From: JAQBDA01 sp041301185
GTDB taxonomy: Bacteria; Chloroflexota; Anaerolineae; Anaerolineales; UBA4823
Assembly (NCBI GenBank): GCA_041301185.1
Contig: JBFYSV010000260.1
Location: 1 to 17,866 of the forward strand
Reading direction: 5' to 3'
Length of the DNA: 17,866 nucleotides
A program made the translations under genes and the position numbers. Positions 1 to 8,100 of the stretch are shown here, in pieces. Positions within the stretch are counted from its first letter, which is position 1. Every line of letters starts with the position of its first letter. Under the pieces are notes generated by a model. It was given only the letters and a program-made list of their open reading frames with translations. It searched no databases and was not told the origin of the DNA.

Positions 1-162
1 CATTTTAGGCAGTTCTGCCATCAATTCGGCCCGAAATCTGGCTTGTAATACCTTTAAGAACACCGCAAAAGCCTAATTTTCAGCCGATTATGCCCTCAAA
101 ACGCAATTTCGGTGCCAAAAAAGCATAAAAATCCTTATCTCAATTTGTCTGCCAGGATAATC
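1..162. other. Left-edge non-coding stretch
   Basis: No convincing gene is visible. The longest open stretch is about 24 codons in plus frame 2, ending at a TAA near position 77. It could be the tail of a gene lying outside the window, but nothing in it is recognisable. The DNA is AT-richer than the neighbouring gene. It lies downstream of the minus-strand glycosyltransferase, and I see no clear hairpin with a T-run. Confidence 0.4.
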
Positions 163-1851
163 TCAGGGCATATCGTAGATCCAGGCGTACTCCACTCCCC
201 CGATAAAGACCACGTGGACCGGGGATAGGTCTTCGAAGTAGCGTAAAATCTCACGGCTGGGCAGCTGGCGCTTCACCTGGTTGATATACAATACCGCATA
301 ATCTGCCTTGCGCAGGTCTTTCAGGGTCATGTCCACTTCCATGTTGATGGTCTGCCCTTTGAAAATGTATGACAGGCTTCCGTTCCCATACCAGGAGACG
401 ACCCGTAATTTCTCCGCTGAGGGTAGCTCATTCAGGTAGTCGGCAGCCAGGTCAAGACCCTCCCCCCAGCCGATCATCATCACCTCGCCTGCCTTGGCGC
501 TGCCCCCGAGCAGAGGATTATAGTAGTTGAAGTAATACGGGTAGGTCTGCAGGACACCGCTGAGCTGCCAAACAATCACGCTGCTGTACATCAAAATCAC
601 CCCCACACGCCTGCTCCCCAGGGAGATTCGATCTGAAAGCCGGATGAACAGCGTCTCTGCCAGCACTACCCATCCATATCCTGCGACCAGGTCCAAAGCC
701 AGGTGCGCTGGCAGCAGGTAGCGGTCGAATTTTTTATCTCCCAGGCTCATCATGATCAGGAAAATTATCGCGTAGAGGCTTAGATAACCCACCACACGGG
801 TTCTCTGAGCGGGTAAACTCAGACGCTTGCGAAAAACCATCCCTATCCCGGCTAGCCCGAGCCCGATCAGGACAACCGGCGATGTGCGCCATACAAAAGA
901 GATCGGGTAGAAATACCAGGCGGAATCACCAACGGGGTAGATCTGCCCGTTGAAAAATGTGATATTCTCGTGACCCTCCACGGCATAGACCATTGCTTGG
1001 GAGAAGATAATCTTCAAGGTGCCCAACGGATTCACCCACATCGCAGGCCACAGCAGGATGAATGTAGCGCCCGCAACCGCCAACCAGCCCAGGGCAGGTG
1101 CCACGCCCTTCCAGATCTCCCTTGCCACCCAGCGAGTTGTAACACGTTGGGTCCCTTTTTGGCGCTGGATGCTAAAAACTAGCTCTAGCAAAGAGATCAA
1201 TCCGATGAATGGCAGCAAGTAAAATGCCGGCGACTTGGTCAGCCAGCTTAAGCCCGCGGAGATCCCCGAGATGAGTATAAAGAACCACCTGCGTCCGGTG
1301 TAGAGATATGCCAGATACGCCAGGACAGACAGCAACATCAAAGCGCTGACCAGACCATCCACGTGCAGCAGCCTGGAAAGGGCTGCGAAGAAAGGGTCGA
1401 GTGCAATCAGCATAAAGCCTATTAATGCAGACATCAGCCCAAGCAACCTGGAGCTAACCAGGAAGGCGGCCGAAAGGGTCAGGATGATGAAGATCACCAT
1501 GTAGAATCGCCCGGCAGCCAGGATTCTTATCGGGGAAATCTTGTGATTGCGCAAGAAATTTGTCAGCTTCTCGGCGCGCTCCACCTGTCCCGGTCTGATC
1601 TCGACATATTGTGGGTATCTCCGTAAAAAGCCCCCTAACCCCGCCCAGGTTACGGTAACCCCGGGGTGTTCGTGCTGGTAGGTGTTCTTCAGGTCAAAAT
1701 CGCTCAGGGCGTGGTAGAAGTTTGCCGAGCGCATCAGCCACTTGGGTTCATCCGGGGTGACAAAGCGGTCAAGCTCACCCAGGCGCGGCAGCGATAGCGC
1801 CAGAAGAACCCCCAATAAAGCCAGCCCGGTAAGTATATGCGATTTGTTCAT
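163..1851 (-). CDS. GT-C membrane glycosyltransferase (GT39/ArnT-like)
   Basis: This 562-residue polytopic membrane protein probably transfers a sugar from a lipid-phosphate carrier to an acceptor on the outer face of the cytoplasmic membrane. After the first membrane helix (about residues 5-21) comes an acidic pair, D34-E35 in TPDEPKW. This is the position of the catalytic acidic motif in the first outer loop of GT-C enzymes of the GT39/PMT and ArnT type. About ten further hydrophobic segments follow, and then a soluble C-terminal domain from roughly residue 450, the usual layout. It starts 30 bases after the stop of another GT-C gene on the same strand, so the two probably form an operon. 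There is no strong Shine-Dalgarno before the ATG, which suggests reliance on read-through translation. Donor and acceptor cannot be told from sequence. The family is secure; the substrate is unknown. Confidence 0.85.
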   Translation of the reverse strand: MNKSHILTGLALLGVLLALSLPRLGELDRFVTPDEPKWLMRSANFYHALSDFDLKNTYQHEHPGVTVTWAGLGGFLRRYPQYVEIRPGQVERAEKLTNFLRNHKISPIRILAAGRFYMVIFIILTLSAAFLVSSRLLGLMSALIGFMLIALDPFFAALSRLLHVDGLVSALMLLSVLAYLAYLYTGRRWFFILISGISAGLSWLTKSPAFYLLPFIGLISLLELVFSIQRQKGTQRVTTRWVAREIWKGVAPALGWLAVAGATFILLWPAMWVNPLGTLKIIFSQAMVYAVEGHENITFFNGQIYPVGDSAWYFYPISFVWRTSPVVLIGLGLAGIGMVFRKRLSLPAQRTRVVGYLSLYAIIFLIMMSLGDKKFDRYLLPAHLALDLVAGYGWVVLAETLFIRLSDRISLGSRRVGVILMYSSVIVWQLSGVLQTYPYYFNYYNPLLGGSAKAGEVMMIGWGEGLDLAADYLNELPSAEKLRVVSWYGNGSLSYIFKGQTINMEVDMTLKDLRKADYAVLYINQVKRQLPSREILRYFEDLSPVHVVFIGGVEYAWIYDMP

Positions 1852-1881
1852 ATGAAGTTCAATAATTCTTGATTACGGGGG

Positions 1882-3387
1882 TTAGTATCCCTGCGCCCGG
1901 AGCTCCTCGATATTGCCAGCAGGCATGTGGTAGATCTCCGCCACAGTCCGGCCTTCGTTCTCAAAGGTTATTTCTGGTGGATAAGTTTTCATCCAGTAGC
2001 GAATCTTATCGTCCGCCAGGCGCTCGCGCAGGCTCTGCGGGTGCAGGATATGGATGTAATAGCCGGAGCGGTTGATATCGAACGGGTACGGGATGAAATA
2101 CCCGGCGATGGATTTGTTCTCGTTGGTGGCGTAGAAGCCGTTATTTTCACGGGTGGTGACATACTTGCCGATTTCTTTCCATTGCCGGTTATACGGGAAA
2201 CCGAAGCCCCATAACCGGTAGCGGGTGTCTGGAGCGCCAACCGTCCACAGCAGAATCCGCCGCTGTTCCCAGGGATATTCAGGGGTATGGTCGATGAATA
2301 TTAAATGCCCTACCATACCAAGGAAAATGAACACCCCAGCCAGTCCGCCGATGACCGCCCGTTTGCTCGCTCTCGCACCCAGCAGCCTGCCAAGCAGCGC
2401 TTCGGCGGCCACCACTCCGAATGCAACCAGGATCGCTGCCGGCAGCAGGTAGGTATAGATATGCGTGCCGGGGTCGCGGATCGCCACCTCAAGCACCAGC
2501 CACGGGAAAGCCAGCCACAGCCAGATGGGGTAGGTCTGGCGTAGCTTGAACAGAGAAAACCCCATCATGATTGCGTATAGGTAAATTGCCAGCAAGGGGT
2601 TATACAAATTGAAAGTGAATACCGAGCTGGGTATTCCCGCTTGAATCTCGTCCCCACTGATCCTGGTCGACCAATATTCCAGCGTCCCTTCTTCCAGCGT
2701 GCTGAAAAACGGGATGAAAAATGCCAGCAGGATCAGCACGAACAGCAGTGCCGGCAGGCTGATGTGCACCCAGCGCCTGCCTCTGGATAGCTGCACCTCG
2801 CTGGCGTACCAACGGGTAAGCAGGTAGATCGCGAAAGGGGCGATGAAGATGCCGTCGTAATGAGCCAGGATGGCAATCGCCCAGCAGATGAAACCGGTGT
2901 AGAGCCCCACGATCTTCCAGCGTTTGGATTGCACTGCCAGGGAGAACCCGTACAAAGCCAGGATCGAGAGGAGAATTACGATAGCCTGGTACTGCACAAT
3001 CCGGGAAAGCCCGATAAACAGCCCGTTGATCGATAAGAAGAAACTGGCGATCAATCCGGTTCGGGCGCCGTAGTTCAACGCCACCAGCCGGTAAAACAAA
3101 TAGACTGCCAGGATGCCCGCCAGGGCAAATGGCAGGCGGGTCAGGAACTGGTTGTTAAGCGAAGGGTGCGCCAGTTTAATCCCATACGTGAGCAGGAACT
3201 GAACCGGGCCTTTACGCTGCTCCAGCAAGAAATCCCCCATGCTCTCCCCAGAGAGGGGGGTTGCCAGCGCCTTGATCTCGTCTCCCTGGTAGTCTGAATA
3301 GCCCAGGTTGGCAATCCGTAGCCACACCGTAACAAGGATCAGGCAGGTCAAGGGGATGAGGTAGGGCCTTTTCTTAATGAATTGCAT
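1882..3387 (-). CDS. GT-C membrane glycosyltransferase (GT39/ArnT-like), first gene of pair
   Basis: This 501-residue integral membrane protein belongs to the dolichol/undecaprenyl-phosphate sugar transferase group. The first membrane helix (residues 8-24) is followed by the outer-loop motif YQGDE with D36-E37, the expected catalytic acidic pair. An ArnT-like stretch comes next (RKGPVQFLL, then LTRLPFALAG), then multiple helices and a C-terminal soluble tail from about residue 400. An in-frame ATG lies 213 bases upstream, at 3600, but it would add a 71-residue N-terminus unlike this family and overlap the divergent lipoprotein start. The ATG at 3387 puts the first helix at the N-terminus and lies 18 bases from a predicted transcription start. 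An intermediate ATG at 3417 is possible but would fall inside the likely -10 box. It is followed at 30 bases by a second enzyme of the same type. Confidence 0.83.
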   Translation of the reverse strand: MQFIKKRPYLIPLTCLILVTVWLRIANLGYSDYQGDEIKALATPLSGESMGDFLLEQRKGPVQFLLTYGIKLAHPSLNNQFLTRLPFALAGILAVYLFYRLVALNYGARTGLIASFFLSINGLFIGLSRIVQYQAIVILLSILALYGFSLAVQSKRWKIVGLYTGFICWAIAILAHYDGIFIAPFAIYLLTRWYASEVQLSRGRRWVHISLPALLFVLILLAFFIPFFSTLEEGTLEYWSTRISGDEIQAGIPSSVFTFNLYNPLLAIYLYAIMMGFSLFKLRQTYPIWLWLAFPWLVLEVAIRDPGTHIYTYLLPAAILVAFGVVAAEALLGRLLGARASKRAVIGGLAGVFIFLGMVGHLIFIDHTPEYPWEQRRILLWTVGAPDTRYRLWGFGFPYNRQWKEIGKYVTTRENNGFYATNENKSIAGYFIPYPFDINRSGYYIHILHPQSLRERLADDKIRYWMKTYPPEITFENEGRTVAEIYHMPAGNIEELRAQGY

Positions 3388-3403
3388 AGTCTCTCGCTTC
3401 ACC

Positions 3404-3424
3404 CGGTGATGAATCATATCACCG
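3404..3424 (-). promoter_or_regulatory. Probable promoter of the glycosyltransferase pair with operator-like inverted repeat
   Basis: On the minus strand a TATGAT hexamer (3418-3413) is a good -10 box. The -35 candidate near 3440-3435 is weak (TTCAAG, 16-base spacer). The -10 box lies inside a perfect inverted repeat: CGGTGAT, seven bases, ATCACCG. Arms that straddle a -10 box are typical of a repressor site, but no regulator is encoded nearby. Transcription would start near 3406, leaving an 18-base leader with only a weak GAGAG ribosome site. Confidence 0.4.
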
Positions 3425-3554
3425 ATCTTACCCTCTTGAAGGTCTTCCCGCGTGCCCGGAGCGGAGCCCAAACCGCTGCTCCCCTTTGGTATCAGCAATT
3501 CGCGGCAATCTACCAACCCTGCAATTCGGCTATCAAAATACCCCTTACTCATGC

Positions 3555-3577
3555 TACAATAAAAAAACGACAAGGAG
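3555..3577 (+). promoter_or_regulatory. Promoter -10 and ribosome binding site of the SH3b lipoprotein gene
   Basis: TACAAT at 3555-3560 matches the -10 consensus at five of six bases. No good -35 box is seen at 16-18 bases. AAGGAG at 3572-3577 lies 7 bases before the ATG at 3585. It therefore fixes that start over the longer in-frame ATG at 3486, which would also hide the signal peptide. Confidence 0.6.
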
Positions 3578-3584
3578 AGAAACC

Positions 3585-5045
3585 ATGCACGCCAAACCAT
3601 CCCACAGACTGTACCCTTCAGCCTTACGATTTATTGGCCTGGTTTTGCTGCTCAGCCTTGTGCTGAGCGCCTGCAGCGAACAATCCACCCCGCCTCCCAC
3701 CGCGGATACGGGCGCCATTCAGACCCAGGCGGTGCAGACCGCCATGGCAGAGCTCACCCAAAACGCTCCGCCGCCCCCCACCCAGGCTCCGGAGCCGACC
3801 GATCTGCCCCAGGCTCCCGGACCGACCCCCGCTGCAGATGTGCCCAACGCGGTCGTTCCCACCCCAGAAGCCGGTCAGCCCTCCGCAGTGGCGAACTACA
3901 ACACCTTCATTTATAGCGGTCCCGGGCAGAATTATGTCGTCTATGGGGCGCTGTTGGGAGGCCGGTCTGCCCTGGTGACCGGCAGGAACCAGGAGGGGAC
4001 CTGGTGGGCGGTCAGCGTGCCGCCCGCCCCGGATGGTAACGGCTGGGTCAGCGCCGAATGGGTGACGGCGACCGGTATCGGCAACGTACCGGTCCTGCCC
4101 ACGCCACCCGTCCCGTCAACCACCAAGCTGGTCCCACCGGGTCCGGCGGACCCGCAGGTTTTGGCGCTGGTCAATACTTTTGTACGCAGCGGTCCGGCAG
4201 ACAATTACCCTGCCTATGGCGTGGCTGAGGCTGGCGTCCGCGGCCGGGTGATTGGCGTCAGCTCAGATGGAGAGTGGTGGGTGGTACGGATAGATCCGAC
4301 CGTTGTCGGCGCGGGTTACGGCTGGGTGGATGTCGAGTATGTCCAGGCCTCCAACGTGGATGACGTCCAGGTGATCGCCACGCCGCAACAAGCTGCCACC
4401 GCTTCCCTGCCTGCCCCGGCTCCGGGCGCGGCCACCGCTACCGCCTTGGATTTCATTAATGTGCGCAGCGGACCGGGGACGAACTACCTGGTGTATGGCG
4501 TCGCCCCGCCAGGGGCTACCGCCGAGGTGAGCGGCAAGAGCACCGACGGATTATGGTGGCAGGTGGTGGTGCCTACTGCCACCATCTCTGCGGAGGGGGT
4601 GGCATGGGTCTCTACCTCGTTCGTCTATACCCAGAACACTGAAAACACGCCGGTGGTGGAATCGCCCCCATCGCCACCAGCAGTCTCCCCGGAGAACCCG
4701 CCCACGGTTGGCAATTGCAGCCTGCTCTCACAGACTCCGCAGGATCTGACTGCCTTCTCGCCCAATCAGCCGTTCGTAACCACCTGGGTCTTGCAAAACA
4801 CTGGCGATGACCCCTGGGATCAAAATGAGTATGACGTCCGCTTCCAGGGCGCGTTCAACAACGTCATCCTGAACACCGGTCCAGATGTATTCGACCTGCC
4901 TGCTACGATCAATTCTGGCTGGAACCTGCCGATCACCATCAGCATGGTCGCTCCCGGTCAACCGGGCAGGTATGCCGAAAGCTGGGCAATCTCGCTTGGC
5001 AACCAGGCGGTCTGTCCCTTCTTCGTCGTCATCGAAGTGAAGTAA
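3585..5045 (+). CDS. Lipoprotein with three SH3b domains and an NBR1-like Ig domain
   Basis: This 486-residue secreted lipoprotein has a basic N-terminus, a hydrophobic core at residues 16-28 and a lipobox LSAC with the lipidated Cys at 30. A Pro/Thr/Ala-rich linker (about 31-100) follows. Then come three bacterial SH3 repeats at about 103-162, 197-255 and 289-350, each with an SGPxxNYxxYG-type start, a central WW and a closing GWV or AWV. The C-terminal 110 residues (about 376-486) resemble the NBR1-type Ig domain: TTWVLQNTGDDPW, then AESWAISLG. Two Cys in this domain could pair. SH3b domains usually bind cell-wall peptides, so the protein probably sits on the envelope and binds wall or surface polymer. 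The exact ligand is unknown. No enzyme domain is present. It is transcribed away from the glycosyltransferase pair and converges on the macroglobulin gene. Confidence 0.85.
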   Translation: MHAKPSHRLYPSALRFIGLVLLLSLVLSACSEQSTPPPTADTGAIQTQAVQTAMAELTQNAPPPPTQAPEPTDLPQAPGPTPAADVPNAVVPTPEAGQPSAVANYNTFIYSGPGQNYVVYGALLGGRSALVTGRNQEGTWWAVSVPPAPDGNGWVSAEWVTATGIGNVPVLPTPPVPSTTKLVPPGPADPQVLALVNTFVRSGPADNYPAYGVAEAGVRGRVIGVSSDGEWWVVRIDPTVVGAGYGWVDVEYVQASNVDDVQVIATPQQAATASLPAPAPGAATATALDFINVRSGPGTNYLVYGVAPPGATAEVSGKSTDGLWWQVVVPTATISAEGVAWVSTSFVYTQNTENTPVVESPPSPPAVSPENPPTVGNCSLLSQTPQDLTAFSPNQPFVTTWVLQNTGDDPWDQNEYDVRFQGAFNNVILNTGPDVFDLPATINSGWNLPITISMVAPGQPGRYAESWAISLGNQAVCPFFVVIEVK

Positions 5046-5055
5046 TTTCCTTAAA

Positions 5056-5147
5056 CACAAAGAACACCAAGTTATCCCGAAGGTGCACCAAGGCAAAATG
5101 GAGAAAACCCCTTGGTGCACCTTTGCGCTCTTCGTGTTCTTCGTGGT
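5056..5147. repeat. Large palindromic element between convergent genes
   Basis: A perfect 14-bp inverted repeat (5080-5093 with 5110-5123, 16-base loop) is nested in an outer imperfect pair. The outer arms are 5056-5071 and the complement of 5129-5147, with 2 mismatches in 16. The outer arms have a 9-base rhythm of the CACGAAGAA type that recurs in other spacers of this window. It lies between the stop codons of the lipoprotein and the macroglobulin genes. It has no T-run on either strand, so it is not a classical intrinsic terminator, though it may still stop or protect both transcripts. Confidence 0.7.
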
Positions 5148-5168
5148 TCAGTCTCTAAAATAAATTAT

Positions 5169-8100
5169 TCAATTCCCAGTCTCCACAATCACAATATCGC
5201 TCCCGCTGCGCCCGAAGACTTCCGGCGAGTACATCTCTTCAGCCTTGGCGGGCGGCGCTACAAAGCGCCCTGGGGTGGTCGCCCTGGCGATATACGTATA
5301 CTGGTAGACCCCGTCCCACAGCAGGCTGGTAAAGGCCTCGGCCCGCTCATCGCGCAGGTTCTGGTGCTCGTACCAGGTGCCCCACCACCACCAGCCGTAG
5401 CGGTAATCCGGGTTGCTCGGGTCCTGCGGGGTACTCCCCGAAACTGCCAGCGCCGGATTGACGATCTCCAGCCCGGCCGGCAGCGGGTCGACCAGCGCCA
5501 CATGATAGCGGCGGTTGTCCGCTACCAGGCTTATCCGCACCCGCACCTTGGCGCCTGCCCGGATATGCCAGACTCCGTCTGAGTCCTGGTAGACATCCTC
5601 GGGGTTATCCAGCCCCTCGTAGGAGCGCTGCACCACGAAGCCCATATCCAGCGGGTCCAGCTCCAGGTCGGATGGCGCGTAGCGCAGCCCCAACCGGTAG
5701 TACAGCCGTCCGGCGCCTTCTTTGCTGATCGCCAGATCCTGGGTTGCCCCGCCACCCAGGCCCTCGTCCACCAGGTAGGCCATCGGGATGGTTGTTTCGT
5801 GGCGCTCGGTGGTTCGGCCGCGGTACTCGTGACTGCCGGCGTAAGTCTCGCCCAGCCAGATGCGAGCCACGAAATCCGGGGTTTGCGCCTCATAGGTGTT
5901 GAAATAGCGGTCCAGCGAGAGCAGCACGAACACATTTTCCTGGGTGTTGCCCCACCGGCCGCGGGTGCGCTGCGCCAGCAGCCCGTTGACCAGCTTGGGG
6001 ATCAGGTCGTGCTGTGGGTTATCCTGGATCAGGGCATCCAGCAGGATGGCGTCCGTGCGCCGGTCGGAGCTGAGCAGCAGGTAGGTTTGATCGTCATACT
6101 CCGTGGTGAAATTGGCAGCTCCGGCGGTCTCTACCACCCGGTTATTGACGTGGTCGCGGATGGCCTGCAAATCTTCGCTTGTTCCTGGCGCATCCAGCAG
6201 TACAGGCCACAGCCAGCCGATCGCCTCCATGCCCAGTTTGTCCAGCCCGGCCTCATCGAGCAGGTTCATCGCCTTCTGCGGGTCAGAATCGCTCAGCAGG
6301 TCGCGGGCATATAGCGCGTAGGCCGAGAGCGTCCAGCGGATGCGCTGCCCGTACCAGTCCGGGTAATGGCTCTCGATCTGGCGCAGGTAGTCCAGGACGC
6401 TGGCTTTCATCTCCGCCGGTACAACAAAGCCTTTGGCTTCCGCCCGTTGCAGGGCGTGGGCGACATGGATCGTGTTGATGGGGATCGAATCCTGCCCCCG
6501 CCGCCAGTAGGGGAAGCCCCCATCCGAGTTCTGCATACTTTGCAGCGTCTCGATATCCCGCTGGACCGCCGCTTCCATCGCCTCGGGCGACGGCAAGCCT
6601 TCGGCGTTGAACGCCGTTAGCACGTCCCGCAACGCCGCCACAGCCAGCACCCGCGAGGCGAGTTGCTCGCTGCACTCGAACGGGTAAGAAACCAGGTACA
6701 GCACCGCATCGGTCAGCGCTTGCAGCGCGGTGGACGAGGTGCTGATCTCCAGCCCGCCGTACTGCGGGAAGACGCCCTGCGGAGAATCCACCGGCTGGAA
6801 TATGGCGCCTTCGTCCAACACGCCATAGGTGGCGAAGGCCTCTGTAGTAGCCGGGGTATAGACCGGCAGCTCGATGCTGGCGGCATCCGCGGATTCGCCT
6901 GCCACCGCTGCGATCTGGAAGCGAGCTGTGCCGGCGTTCTGGGTGGTTGCCGGGAAGCGCACCTCCACCCGGTCGCGGGCGGGCACGCTCACCCGCACCC
7001 CCGAATTGCCGATGAGCTGGATATTGCTCGCCTGCACCACCAGCTCGACTTGCATCTCCTCGTCGGTCTGGTTTTGCAGCACTACCGGCAGCTCGAACTG
7101 GTCGCCGAAGTTCAGGAAGCGCGGCGCCGAGGGGCGCACCATCAGCGCCAGGCGGGCGGTCAGGTTGCTCTCCCCCGTGCCAAAATGCTTGCCGCTGGCA
7201 TCCACCGCCACCACCATCACCCGGTAGCGGGTCAGGTTATCCGGCAGCTTCACCGGCACCTGGGCGTAGCCGCTCTCGTCCGTTTGCACTGCCGGGGAGA
7301 AGACCGCCAGCGGGTTGAAGTCCGTCCGCACCCGGATGGGAGTCCCTTCCGCCTGAGCCTGCTCCGCATTGCCCATGGAATCCATCGCGGTCATGGTTGG
7401 CATGGGTGCGCCTGCTGCAGGCATGGCTTCCATTGCTGGCTGTTCTACCGCTTTCGCCAGTAGGTCGTCACGCGCCTGCTGCGCCAGAGAAAGCGGGTCA
7501 ATCAGCACGATGCTCGCCCGGCTGTAATTGCTCGCCAGGTCTGCCGGGCGCTCTGCGTAGAAAACGCTCAATGGATCGCCAAGCTGGTAATTGCTCAGCG
7601 CCAGGATCGCCTCATCCACTACCACCACTGCCAGCTCCGCCCCGGGTACTGCCTGCCCGCTGGCGTCCTTGAGCAGCACGTCGATGGTCGTCTCGCCGCC
7701 CGGCTCCAGCTCCAGGGCAGCCGGCGTCACCTGCAGGGAAAGGGTGCGCTGGAGGGGCGGGATGCTCAGGTTGAGTTGCCCGCTGGCGAATGCCGGGCGG
7801 GGCGGCAGGTCGCGCCGCGCCACGCCCTGGTCGTCTGTGCGCTGCGCCGAGCCAGCCAGGTCCACCTGGATATTCAAATTGGGGATATGCGCCTCTTCGA
7901 TGGGCACTTGCAGGGTGGTGGTGCCATCCGTAATCTGGAAGCGTTGCGTGTAGAGGATCCCGCTGCGGCTCACCGTCAGCAGCCCCTCTGCCGGGCTGAA
8001 CGGCGCCTGGACCAGGATTTGAGCCACCTCACCGGGCTGGTAGGATTCTTTGTCCGGGATGAGGGTCACCTGCTCCATCTCCACGTTACGCGCCGGAGGC

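Noticed and set aside
3388..3600. 71-residue N-terminal extension of the second glycosyltransferase
   Set aside because: It would cross the predicted promoter and overlap the divergent lipoprotein start, and the extra residues do not resemble the family.
4728..5120. 130-codon minus-strand open frame at the end of the lipoprotein gene
   Set aside because: It opposes the NBR1-like domain and begins inside the palindromic element; no motif.
5080..5123. Classical intrinsic terminator
   Set aside because: The stem is strong, but neither strand has a T-run after it.
6663..7463. 266-codon plus-strand open frame
   Set aside because: It is antisense to the thioester region of the macroglobulin gene. 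Same composition bias, no motif, no ribosome site identified.
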